Assembly (NCBI RefSeq): GCF_018614615.1
Contig: NZ_JAGGOK010000076.1
Span: forward strand, 44,529 to 108,528
Reading direction: 5' to 3'
DNA: 64,000 bases
From: Streptomyces sp. ISL-100
Lineage (GTDB): Bacteria; Actinomycetota; Actinomycetes; Streptomycetales; Streptomycetaceae
The notes beneath the pieces are model-generated. The model ran no database searches. It saw nothing but the letters and a program-made list of their open reading frames with translations, and had not been told where the DNA came from. Below, piece by piece: positions 36,222 to 43,782 of the stretch (its first letter is position 1; each line of letters starts with the position of its first letter). Made by a program: the position numbers and the translations under genes.

Positions 36222-36431
36222 TTACTCCTCCGGATAAGGCCAGAGAAGGCACAGAACGTCGCACAGCGTCTCGGCAGTCAGGACATTCATGTCCGTCCAT
36301 CCTGCGTCGTTCGCTGCCTTACGCAGCGTGCCAGGGGAATAGCCAAGCCCACGTTCGGCTGTCTCGAACGTGAACGTTGGAACTAACTGAGCTTCAGGGG
36401 TGCCGGTCAACGCGCTTCCCCCTCCCTTCAT
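36222..36431 (-). CDS. Small element protein of unknown function
   Basis: 69 residues from ATG 36431, or 62 from a TTG at 36408-36410 that has the better site (AAGGGAGGGGG). The core reads FETAERGLGYSPGTLRKAAN, then a DAGWTDMNVLTAETLCDVLC stretch and ends PYPEE. The helical middle with GYSPGTLRKAANDAG could be a helix-turn-helix. It is the first gene of the element's leftward unit, upstream of the zinc-ribbon gene. A role as excision (directionality) factor is possible from its size and place only. Confidence 0.5.
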   Translation of the reverse strand: MKGGGSALTGTPEAQLVPTFTFETAERGLGYSPGTLRKAANDAGWTDMNVLTAETLCDVLCLLWPYPEE

Positions 36432-37028
36432 CGGTCGGGTACCGGGCCAGCCTAGTGCGACAGGCTCAGGCCGGAGAAGACCTAGGGGGAACAACGACAG
36501 ACCATGCGAGTCGAGTTCCCATGGGCCCTGGATGGCCGCACAGGGCGTAGAAGGCCCTGCGCGGCTCCTGAGGCTCTAGCGGGTGCAGATCGCCGGGTTT
36601 GCCTGCCCTCCATCGAACGGGCCTCAGGGAGGCGTACAGAGCTTCCGATGGATCCCGTGCCGACTGAACCCCTGCCGGAGCATGGGCCTGAACAACTCTC
36701 GACCTTGGCGGGTGTGATCCGGATCTCTCTTCACGCCTTGGCTGTCCTCAAGACGCCAAAAGGACAGGTACCTACATAGTGAATACTATTTACAAGTAAG
36801 AACAGACTTACTAAGTAACAGATATTACCTCTAACTTCTATCAATCTAGCCTTTGGGGTTGCCTCTTCTCTTGGGGTTAGATCTGTCGAACCTTGGTGCT
36901 CCTCCATCAAGGTTCATTAGTCCTCAGTCGAGGCTGCGAAACCCTGACTCTCCGCCGTTGGCGGAGTCCCCTAACCAGGGAAGGTCAGGGTTATTTTTTT
37001 GCCCTCAGTCAATCCTCTTGGAGACATC
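36432..37028. other. Element control region without a firm gene
   Basis: About 600 bp between the leftward small genes and the XRE gene. 36780-36850 is A+T-rich and probably holds promoters. A plus-strand frame at 36504-36779 (91 codons) has no acceptable ribosome-binding site and no family likeness. The right part contains the nested hairpin described separately. Confidence 0.5.
36939..36999 (+). terminator. Nested terminator/attenuator-like hairpin before the XRE gene
   Basis: Outer stem AACCCTGAC (36939-36947) pairs with GTCAGGGTT (36983-36991), followed by A and seven Ts. Inside it sits a perfect stem CTCCGCC-gtt-GGCGGAG (36949-36965). The T-run ends 29 bp before the XRE start. As an intrinsic terminator it would stop any transcript from the A+T-rich region upstream, giving either a short RNA of about 150-200 nt or attenuation of the regulator gene. 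Confidence 0.6.
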
Positions 37029-37364
37029 ATGGATAAGAGCATTGTTAGCAAGATATACAGCGGCCCTGAGTTCCGGTATCGACGGAAGGTTGTTCTCAAG
37101 ATGAGCGCCGAGGAACTTGCTTCAAAGCTCGGCGTACATCCACACAGCATTAACCGCTACGAGAATGGCAACCGGATGCCTACGGCCTACGAAGTGGTTC
37201 TGATGGCTCACCACCTAGGGATCCCGTTCCTAGATATTACCGAGAAGGTATCCGATGATTCCTTGGCGTTCTTGGTGCTGCTCAATCTGGAAAGGCTCCG
37301 GTACGCCAAGGACGGTGAGGAGCCTATTTGCACCTGGCCTGATCTGGCTGAGGCGAAGCGATAA
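37029..37364 (+). CDS. XRE-family helix-turn-helix regulator of the element
   Basis: 111 residues from ATG with TTGGAG upstream; the start M-D-K-S-I-V-S-K is preferred to one ten codons earlier that lies in the terminator T-run. HTH: MSAEELASKLGVHPHSINRY with ENGNRMPTAYEVVLMAHHLG, the usual XRE layout, then a short C-terminal part (SLAFLVLLNLERLRYAKDGE). Likely repressor or switch of the element; possible sites are the palindromes before the integrase and its own leader. It is 49 bp upstream of the 260-residue gene and probably cotranscribed. Confidence 0.82.
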   Translation: MDKSIVSKIYSGPEFRYRRKVVLKMSAEELASKLGVHPHSINRYENGNRMPTAYEVVLMAHHLGIPFLDITEKVSDDSLAFLVLLNLERLRYAKDGEEPICTWPDLAEAKR

Positions 37365-37413
37365 GAAAGTGCCCGAAAGGGCGGCCTGCTCAATATCATC
37401 TAGGAGATTCTAT

Positions 37414-38196
37414 ATGCCTCGTACTTTCCATACCCCTGTCCCTTCCGGTTTCAAGTTCTCTGCCGCGACGCAGAAGTTGGTGAAGAAGCGGGATGATCTT
37501 TACCATCAACTCTCTGAATACAAGGCACGTAATGCCGACTGCCAGCCACGCCGCAGCGGCTCTGTTTACCACCACGACAACCCGTCCTATGTGGTGCCTG
37601 CTGTGAATGCGGCAAAGCGCGAACTGGCAGAGCTAGAAGTGCAGGCCATTGCGGCAGGTAAGCCGCTGCCTGATAAGGATGCCCACATGGCCCCTGTGAT
37701 GGCCAGGGTTGCTGAGTACGAGCGTATGACCCCTGCGCTTCGAGGAGCTTATGAGAAGGCATCTGAGGACGTGGAGAAGGCCATTTGGAAGGACATGCCT
37801 TCTCTTGCCTCTCAGGCCATGAAGGAGAGCGACAAGGCGCAGAAAGAATACCAGGAAGCCATTGGGAAGGCAGAGGCCGCACGGGACAAGATGAGTGGCA
37901 GCATCGACCGATTCCTGTGGGCCGTTTCTGGCACTGCCATTAAGGCGCCGATGGGCCCTGGCTGGGGTGGGGACCTCGAAGAGGATGCGACTGTCTGGGA
38001 GATGGACGGGAACGACCGAATCACTTATGAGTGTGCCAAGGCTCTTGGTCTCATCACCACGTACTCAGGAGACCTTGTTGAGCTGCGAGAGTTTATTGCA
38101 GAGGACGACACGGAAGAGGTTGCGACGCCATTTCATTCGGGCAGTCGGAGTCTTGGTGGTGCTGCCTACTCTGCGAACATCGACGGTTTCATCTAA
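37414..38196 (+). CDS. Element protein of unknown function, 260 residues
   Basis: ATG with TAGGAG upstream. The first two thirds are charged and helical with long stretches likely to form coiled coil (TQKLVKKRDDLYHQLSEYKA; SDKAQKEYQEAIGKAEAARD). A short C-terminal part is acidic and Gly/Trp-rich (GPGWGGDLEEDATVWEMDGN; LVELREFIAEDDTEEVATP). No signal peptide, no membrane helix, no catalytic motif I can name. It is the largest non-integrase gene and the last of the rightward unit, directly followed by a strong terminator, so it is the candidate cargo or core function of the element. Confidence 0.7.
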   Translation: MPRTFHTPVPSGFKFSAATQKLVKKRDDLYHQLSEYKARNADCQPRRSGSVYHHDNPSYVVPAVNAAKRELAELEVQAIAAGKPLPDKDAHMAPVMARVAEYERMTPALRGAYEKASEDVEKAIWKDMPSLASQAMKESDKAQKEYQEAIGKAEAARDKMSGSIDRFLWAVSGTAIKAPMGPGWGGDLEEDATVWEMDGNDRITYECAKALGLITTYSGDLVELREFIAEDDTEEVATPFHSGSRSLGGAAYSANIDGFI

Positions 38197-38210
38197 GAGA
38201 TTGACATAGT

Positions 38211-38240
38211 GGGGACACCTCTCGGGGTGTCCCCCTCTTT
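38211..38240 (+). terminator. Intrinsic terminator after the 260-residue gene
   Basis: GGGGACACC (38211-38219) pairs with GGTGTCCCC (38226-38234) over a 6-nt loop, followed by CTCTTT. It ends the element's rightward unit 15 bp after the stop. Confidence 0.85.
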
Positions 38241-38639
38241 GTCGTTTCCAGAAAAACTGAAACCCGTACACGATGGAAGGAAGGCGCCCCTGCGGTCCTC
38301 GTCGCAGCATTTTCTTCGTATTATCCCCTGGGGTGCCAGGCCTATCCCCAGTGAGAGTCATTGGGAGTGTCCCGGAATTTGGTGCCTGAAGCAGACACGC
38401 TCCCTGCGCAGGGGTCAGTGAGGGGGCAGGAGAACAGTCCTGGGAGAAGGCGGTGCGTTGCCTGCCCCGGTGAGCAGGCCCAGGGCCACGGGCAGGGTGT
38501 AGGGAGCGCTGGTGCCACTCCTCTAGCCGAGGGGGTTCCAGCGTGGCTGGCTGACGGCGGTCTGAGGCTGTCTTCGCGACTGGGGCAGACGTCCCGGTCA
38601 GTAGCTACGGATAGCGATAAGCCCAGTCACGGGCAGGTG
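38241..38639. other. Element right end, no gene seen
   Basis: About 400 bp between the terminator and attR. Frames of up to 100 codons exist but have no ribosome-binding site, no codon bias and no recognisable content. I see no repeats apart from the att arm. Confidence 0.5.
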
Positions 38640-38685
38640 TTGTCAAAGTCTGGTAACTCGTAGGCCCGTCACCGACACGACGCTC
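38640..38685. other. attR of the integrative element
   Basis: Right hybrid site. Element arm 38640-38661 begins TTGTCAA and runs to the crossover AG (38662-38663); host arm GCCCGTCAC (38664-38672) follows. Host arms of attL and attR rebuild attB as GTAACGGGC-AG-GCCCGTCAC, an inverted repeat with one mismatch per nine bases. Confidence 0.82.
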
Positions 38686-39392
38686 TGCGGCGGCAGCCCG
38701 CGCCGTACCCGCTCGTCGACGAGCGCGACGGCGGCCCGCCCCTGGTCCTCGCCGAACGGGCCGTCGCGGAAGACCGGCGGCCGTCGCGTCACCCACGTCG
38801 TCCGCGCCCCGGCGCCGGCGATCTCCATCAGGTGCTGTACGCCCGACGTCCCGCCGCCCACGACGACCACCCGCTGTCCGGCGAATTCCCCCGGTCCCGG
38901 GTAGTTCGCGGTGTGCAGCTGCCGTCCGCGGAATGTCTCCTGGCCGGGGTAGCGGGGCCAGAAGGGCCGGTCCCAGGTGCCCGAGGCGTTGATCAGGGCG
39001 CGCGCCGACCAGACGCCCTCCGAGGTCTCGACGAGCAGCCGCCCGCCTTCTCCCTCACGTACGGCCGACACGTCCACGGGCCGGTGCACCCGCAGGCCGA
39101 AGGTGCGCTCGTATGTCGCGAAGTACTCCCCGATCACCTCGGAGGAGGGCCGGCTGTCGTCGGCGCCCGTCAGTTCCATGCCCGGAAGCGCATGCATCCC
39201 ATGGACTTTGCCGTACGTCAGCGAGGGCCACCGGAACTGCCACGCGCCGCCCGGGTGGGGGGAGTGGTCCAGTGCGACGAAGTCGCGGCCGGGCTCCAGG
39301 CCCGCGCGCCGCAGGTGGTAGGCGCTGGAAAGACCGGCCTGCCCGGCACCGATCACCACGACGTCCACTTCCCGCACCCCAATATTGTTCAT
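38643..39392 (-). pseudogene. 5' part of flavoprotein monooxygenase gene, truncated by the element
   Basis: From ATG 39392 (M-N-N-I-G-V-R-E-V-D) it reads an FAD fold (VVVIGAGQAGLSSAYHLRRAG), DHSPHPGGAWQFRWPSLTYG, the NADP fold GQRVVVVGGGTSGVQHLMEI and VTRRPPVFRDGPFG. Host sequence ends at 38664; the last seven codons come from the attR arm, and translation stops at 38643 as a 249-residue product lacking the ATG-motif region. Restored, the protein would have 368 residues, typical of small two-dinucleotide-fold flavin monooxygenases (YczJ/CzcO-like), which oxidise small organic substrates or sulfur compounds. The truncated form is unlikely to be active. Confidence 0.85.
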
Positions 39393-39467
39393 GTTTCTAC
39401 TAACAGGGCGGTGGGGCCGGATCTTCCCGCCCCACGTAATCCCCTGCGATGTGGGTACGGTGCCGGA

Positions 39468-39758
39468 ATGACCCCCGTCGAATACGTGTACCGAGTGGAC
39501 GCACCCGCAGGAAGCGCCGGCTGGCATCCCCTGGGCCCCCGCTACCGGGGCACCATCACCACCGCCACCCAGCCGGAGGACGCCGAATTCGTGGCGGCGG
39601 TGGTGGTGCGTGACCTTGCGACGGAGTGGGACCACGAGGGTTCGGGCGTCCACCACGTACGCATCTGCGTATGGCGCGACGCAGAGGGTGTGGGCCCCGA
39701 GGACGCCGAGTGCACGGTAGAGGTCCAGCCCGACCTGGACACTCTGCCGGGCGCGTAG
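39468..39758 (+). CDS. Small conserved-looking protein of unknown function
   Basis: 96 residues from ATG 39468. Beta-rich, acidic (VEYVYRVDAPAGSAGWHPLG; EFVAAVVVRDLATEWDHEG; VHHVRICVWRDAEGVGPED). No signal peptide or membrane helix. I do not recognise a domain. Codon use is strongly GC3-biased, supporting a real gene. It is divergent from the flavoprotein gene, 75 bp apart, and 41 bp upstream of YjbQ on the same strand. Confidence 0.65.
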   Translation: MTPVEYVYRVDAPAGSAGWHPLGPRYRGTITTATQPEDAEFVAAVVVRDLATEWDHEGSGVHHVRICVWRDAEGVGPEDAECTVEVQPDLDTLPGA

Positions 39759-39799
39759 ACCCCCACCCCCCGGGCGGGCTCGTGAGACATCATGGAGGC

Positions 39800-40222
39800 A
39801 TGTCCGACGTGTTCACCACCCGCATCCTGAACGTCACCACCGGCTCGGACGAGACCGTGGCCGATCTGACCCAGGAGTGTGAGCGCTTCCTCGAGCAGGC
39901 GGCGCGCGGCAGGGACGGCCTGCTCAACGTCTTCGTCCCGCACGCGACGGCCGGTATCGCGATCCTTGAAACGGGCGCGGGCAGCGACTCCGACCTCCTC
40001 GCCGCGCTGCATCACCTGCTCCCCGCCGACGACCGCTGGCAACACCGCCACGGCACCCCGGGCCACGGCCGCGATCACGTACTCCCGGCCCTGGTGCCAC
40101 CGCACGCGACGCTGCCGGTGATTGGCGGCCGGCTGGAGCTGGGCACCTGGCAGTCCGTCTGCCTGGTCGACACCAACAAGGACAACCCGGACCGCCAAGT
40201 CCGCCTGAGCTTCCTGGGCTGA
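39800..40222 (+). CDS. yjbQ: YjbQ / UPF0047 family protein
   Basis: 140 residues from ATG 39800. Family features: LLNVFVPHATAGIAILETG, HHLLPADDRWQHRHGTPGHG with clustered His, and LPVIGGRLELGTWQSVCLVD with DNPDRQVRLSFLG at the end. Proteins of this fold form trimers with a metal-like His/Glu site; a weak thiamine-phosphate synthase activity has been described for the E. coli member, but the physiological job is not known. Complete in length. Its stop codon is immediately followed by the remnant of a regulator gene. Confidence 0.9.
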   Translation: MSDVFTTRILNVTTGSDETVADLTQECERFLEQAARGRDGLLNVFVPHATAGIAILETGAGSDSDLLAALHHLLPADDRWQHRHGTPGHGRDHVLPALVPPHATLPVIGGRLELGTWQSVCLVDTNKDNPDRQVRLSFLG

Positions 40223-41178
40223 TCAAGATCGCCCACGAGGACAACGACCGTGAGCCGCTGATCCCGCTGGCCTTGCGCACCATTGAGCGCCTGGTGGCCA
40301 TCGATGTCGCGCGGGGTGCGACGGCCGCGATGCCCGCCGTGCGCGACGCTGTGCGGCGCATACCGGAGTTGGGGGCCGACCCCGGGAGTATGCGCGGTCA
40401 GGACGGCGACCTGCTCGCGGCACTCGCCGAGCTGTGCGAAGTGATGGGGTGGATACTTTTCGACGCGGGCTTCTACCGTCAGGCACACCGCATGAACGCA
40501 AGGGCGCTGGCCCTGGCGGAACTCGGCGGCGACCGCTGGACGACACGGCTCGTGCTGCTGAACCACAGCATGCTCGGGGCCCATACCGGACGCCCGCGGG
40601 CCGCCCTGGCGACCGCCTCCCGCGTGAGCGGGCCGCGGACTCTGCCCGCCCGGGTGAGCAGCCTCGTCCTGGTGCGTCAGGCGCACGCGCTCGCCATGCT
40701 GGGCAGCCGCAAAGAGCCCATGGACCTGATCTCCCGCGCCCAGAGCCGGTTCCTGGACGGCGTCTCGCGCCACGACCCGCCCTGGGCCTGGTGGATCGAC
40801 CAGACCGAGCTGACGGGTCACCAGGGATGGGTCCTGGCCAGACTGCGCCGGTGGCGCCGGGCCATACCCCTCCTGCACCGGGCAGCCACAGCTCCTGGTC
40901 CTTCCTACCGGCACCTGTTCGCCGCGGAGCTACTCTCCGCCCTTGCGGGGGCCGGTGCCTGGAGAGAGGCGGAGGACCTCATCACGGATGTCGCTCCCCG
41001 CGCCGCCGGCATCGGTTCCGTACGGACGACGGAGAGACTCCACAGGACGGCGACCCGCCTGCGCGGGTGCGCCGACGCTCCGGCGCCGCTGCGTGACGCG
41101 GCTGTCTTCCTGCTGGAGTCCCTGCCCGCTCGGCAGTCCGCAGGAGGAGTCAGGGATGCAGGGTCGCGTCGCCCGTGA
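40222..41178 (+). pseudogene. N-terminally truncated Streptomyces XRE/TPR-like regulator
   Basis: The recognisable frame begins right at the YjbQ stop (IAHEDNDREPLIPLALRTIE) and continues to 41178 with family landmarks AELCEVMGWILFDAGFYRQ, ALALAELGGDRWTTRLVLLN, DPPWAWWIDQTELTGHQGW and an RHLFAAELLSALAGAGAWRE segment. Members of this group are about 400 residues with an N-terminal XRE DNA-binding domain and a TPR-like C-terminal domain. Here the HTH is missing; the first usable start is a TTG at 40273 with no ribosome-binding site. Most likely a decayed gene left after a deletion whose breakpoint lies at the YjbQ end. The 3' end overlaps the convergent iron ATPase gene by 29 bp. Confidence 0.6.
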
Positions 41179-42190
41179 CGCGGATGCCGGTGCGCCGGCC
41201 CGGGCGTACGGACACGGGTCCGGCGACCCGTATGCCGACCGGGTCCCCCAGGCCGTCGACTGCGACCGTGACCATGGCGTCGTGACCGTAGAAGGCCACA
41301 TCGGTCACGGTGCCCCGGACTTCCGATTCCTCATCGTTTTCGGTCAGTTGAAGTTGCTCGGGGCGCAGCAGGACGGTGCCGTCGCGCCGGCCCCCGGCGG
41401 GCGCGGCGAGCGACAGGCGGCCCAGCGCGGTCGCGGCCGTGTTCTCGTCAGCGGCGGCCGGGAGCAGTACGGCGTCGCCGACGAAGCGGGCCACCCAGGT
41501 GTCTGCGGGGCGGCGGTAGACCTCCTGCGGCGTGTCGCACTGAGCGACCCGGCCGTCCCGTACGACCGCGACGAGGTCCGCCGTGGAGAGGGCTTCCTGC
41601 TGGTCGTGGGTGACCAGGACACCGGTGGCTCCGGTGGCGCGCAGGGCCGCTCGTACATCCGCCCGGACCCCTGCGCGCAGGGCGCTGTCGAGGGCGTTGA
41701 ACGGCTCGTCCAGCAGGACCAGGGCGGGCTCCGGTGCCAGGGCGCGGGCGAGCGCGATGCGTTGCTGCTGGCCGCCGGACAGTTCGTGCGGCATACGGTC
41801 GCCGTATCCGGCGAGGCCGACGAGTTCGAGCATCTCTTCCGTACGGCCGCGACGCTCGGCGCGGTCGAGGCCGGTCAGGCCGAAGGCGACGTTGCGGGCG
41901 ACGCTCAAGTGCGGGAAGAGCGCGCCCTCCTGGGGCACGATGCCGACCCGGCGGTTCTCGGGAGGGAGATGGACCCCGGGGGAGGTCAGGGTGCGGCCGC
42001 CGACCGTGACGGTGCCCGCGTCGGCCCGCAGGAAGCCGGCGATGACGCGGAGCAAGGTGGTCTTGCCGCAGCCGGACGGGCCGAGCACGGCGGCCAGAGC
42101 GCCGCCGGGGACGTGCAGGTCGAGTCCGTCGAGGACCGTCGAGCCCGGGCCGTAGGCCTTGGACACTCCGGTGATCCGCAGATCGTTCAT
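41150..42190 (-). CDS. Ferric-iron ABC transporter ATPase (FbpC-like)
   Basis: 346 residues; ATG 42190 overlaps the permease stop (ATGA). ATPase with Walker A LGPSGCGKTTLLRVIAGFL, Q-loop RRVGIVPQEGALFPHLSV, signature MPHELSGGQQQRIALARAL, Walker B LVLLDEPFNALD and H-loop VLVTHDQQEALS, followed by a TOBE domain (about 240-346, VLLRPEQLQLTENDEESEV). This domain order is shared by FbpC/PotA-type importers. Third gene of the iron importer operon that starts at 44802. Confidence 0.9.
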   Translation of the reverse strand: MNDLRITGVSKAYGPGSTVLDGLDLHVPGGALAAVLGPSGCGKTTLLRVIAGFLRADAGTVTVGGRTLTSPGVHLPPENRRVGIVPQEGALFPHLSVARNVAFGLTGLDRAERRGRTEEMLELVGLAGYGDRMPHELSGGQQQRIALARALAPEPALVLLDEPFNALDSALRAGVRADVRAALRATGATGVLVTHDQQEALSTADLVAVVRDGRVAQCDTPQEVYRRPADTWVARFVGDAVLLPAAADENTAATALGRLSLAAPAGGRRDGTVLLRPEQLQLTENDEESEVRGTVTDVAFYGHDAMVTVAVDGLGDPVGIRVAGPVSVRPGRRTGIRVTGDATLHP

Positions 42191-43776
42191 GTGCGGTGCC
42201 TCCCAAGGAGGTAGGAGGGGATGGCGGCGAGCAGGATCAGCGCCGCGGCGTACGGCGCGGCGGCGGCGAACGATCCGGTCCCCGTCTCGGTCCACAGACG
42301 GGTGGCGAGAGTGTCCATGCCGGTGGGGCGCAGGAGGAGGGTCGCCGGCAGTTCTTTCATGCATACGACGAAGGTGAGAGCCGCTCCCGCCGCGACACCT
42401 GGCGCGGCCAGCGGCACCGTGATCTCGCGCAGCACGCGAAGGGGACTGCGGCCGAGCGAGCGCGCGACGTCCTCCAGTACGGGCGGCGACTGAAGCACGG
42501 CGGCTCGCGTGGCGGCGACGGCGACCGGGAGGAAGAGCACGGCGTACGCGCAGACCAGCAGCGGGTAGGCCTGGTAGAGCGGTTCGGCGTAACGGACCGC
42601 GAAGAAGACCAGTGAGAGGGCCACCGTGATGCCCGGGAGCGCGTGGCCCGCGTAGGCGGACTGCTCCAGCAGGTGTGCGGCGCGTCCCCGGTGGCGGGCG
42701 GCGATCACGCCCACGGGGAGGGCGAGCAGGGTGGTGAGCGCGGCGCCCGCGGCGGCGACGCCGAGGGTCGTGCCGGCGGTGTCGAGCAGCCGCGCCGGGT
42801 CCCAGGTCGCGGAGTTACCGACGGCGAGCCAGTAGCCGAGCGTGGCCAGCGGAGTGACGACGGCGACGGCCGTGACCGCCCCGCACCAGGCCACCGCGGG
42901 TGTCCGCCACCGGCCGAGGGCGGCCGGAACGGCCGGACGCGCGGCGCCGGTTCCCGTCCTGGCGTGGCCCGCCCGGCCGCGCGTACGTGCCTCGGCGGCT
43001 ACCAGCGCGATGGTCATCACCACCAGGACGACACTGAGCGCTGCGGCCGGAGTACGGTCGAAACTCGCCCGGTACGAGGTGTAGATGCCGCGCGTGAAGG
43101 TGTCGTACCGCATCAGGGACACGGCGCCGAAGTCGGAGAGTACGTACAGCGCGACCAGCACCGCGCCCCCGGCCGCCGCCGGCCGCACCTGCGGCAGCGT
43201 CACGCGCAGGAAGGTCCGCAGCGGCCCGATGCCGAGCGAGCGGGAGACCTCCTCCTGCGCCGGATCCGCGCCGCGCAGCGAAGCCGTGACGGGCAGGTAG
43301 ACGTACGGGAAGCTCACCAGGGTCAGCGCGAGTGCCGACCCGGTGAAGCCCGCCAGCTCCGGGAAGGCGGACAGCCACGCGAACGCCGCGACGTAACTGG
43401 GCACCGCCAGCGGCAACGTCACCAATACCGACCAGACGCGGGCACCGGGCAGAGCGGTCCGTACGGTCAGCCAGGCCAGCGAAATGCCCAGCAGCAGACA
43501 GGCCGCGACCACGACAGCGGCCAGCCCAAGGCTCCGGCCGAGCAGTTCGGCCGTGCGCTCGTTCGCGACGACCTGCCAGGCGAAGGCGGGACCGCGCTCC
43601 AGGGAGCGGACCGCGAGATAGCCGAGCGGCAGCAGCGCGAACACCGCTGCCACGACGGCGGGAACGATCAGGACGGCGGGCGGGCGGCGCTCGGCGCCGG
43701 GCCGCCCCGCCGGCGTGGCCGGGCGGGGCGGAAGGGCGGCCGGTCCCGCCGGTACGACGGGATCCGGAGCAGTCAT
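42187..43776 (-). CDS. Ferric-iron ABC transporter permease, two fused domains (FbpB-like)
   Basis: 529 residues. Two internally homologous permease domains with an EAA-like loop in each: EEVSRSLGIGPLRTFLRVTLP in the first and EDVARSLGRSPLRVLREITVP in the second, as in FbpB/SfuB. Twelve or so hydrophobic helices. The N-terminal 35 residues are Pro/Ala-rich (PAGPAALPPRPATPAGRPG). ATG start 6 bp after the binding-protein stop. Moves iron, delivered by the lipoprotein, across the membrane with the ATPase encoded next. Confidence 0.9.
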   Translation of the reverse strand: MTAPDPVVPAGPAALPPRPATPAGRPGAERRPPAVLIVPAVVAAVFALLPLGYLAVRSLERGPAFAWQVVANERTAELLGRSLGLAAVVVAACLLLGISLAWLTVRTALPGARVWSVLVTLPLAVPSYVAAFAWLSAFPELAGFTGSALALTLVSFPYVYLPVTASLRGADPAQEEVSRSLGIGPLRTFLRVTLPQVRPAAAGGAVLVALYVLSDFGAVSLMRYDTFTRGIYTSYRASFDRTPAAALSVVLVVMTIALVAAEARTRGRAGHARTGTGAARPAVPAALGRWRTPAVAWCGAVTAVAVVTPLATLGYWLAVGNSATWDPARLLDTAGTTLGVAAAGAALTTLLALPVGVIAARHRGRAAHLLEQSAYAGHALPGITVALSLVFFAVRYAEPLYQAYPLLVCAYAVLFLPVAVAATRAAVLQSPPVLEDVARSLGRSPLRVLREITVPLAAPGVAAGAALTFVVCMKELPATLLLRPTGMDTLATRLWTETGTGSFAAAAPYAAALILLAAIPSYLLGRHRT

Positions 43777-43782
43777 GACGGC

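Larger units (their letters stand above)
34300..38661 (+). mobile_element. 4,362-bp serine-integrase integrative element
   Basis: Bounded by attL and attR within a flavoprotein gene. G+C is visibly lower than the host and codon use much less GC3-biased. Contents in order: 25-bp palindrome, large serine integrase (+), zinc-ribbon protein (-), small protein (-), leader region with terminator-like hairpin, XRE-type regulator (+), 260-residue unknown protein (+), terminator, 400 bp without a clear gene. No capsid, terminase, lysis, replication or transfer gene is present, so it is not a prophage or ICE by itself; it may be a satellite-type or minimal integrative element, or a decayed remnant whose ends and integrase remain intact. 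Confidence 0.85.

Noticed and set aside
36504..36779. 91-codon frame in the element control region
   Set aside because: AGGGGG is 14 bases from the ATG, too far; no similarity or strong codon bias. It could still be a small gene, but I cannot support it.
34300..38661. Prophage or conjugative element
   Set aside because: No capsid, terminase, tail, lysin, relaxase, FtsK/TraB-like or replication gene within the att-bounded segment.
38361..38663. 100-codon frame at the right end of the element
   Set aside because: No ribosome-binding site, runs through the attR crossover, low-complexity content.
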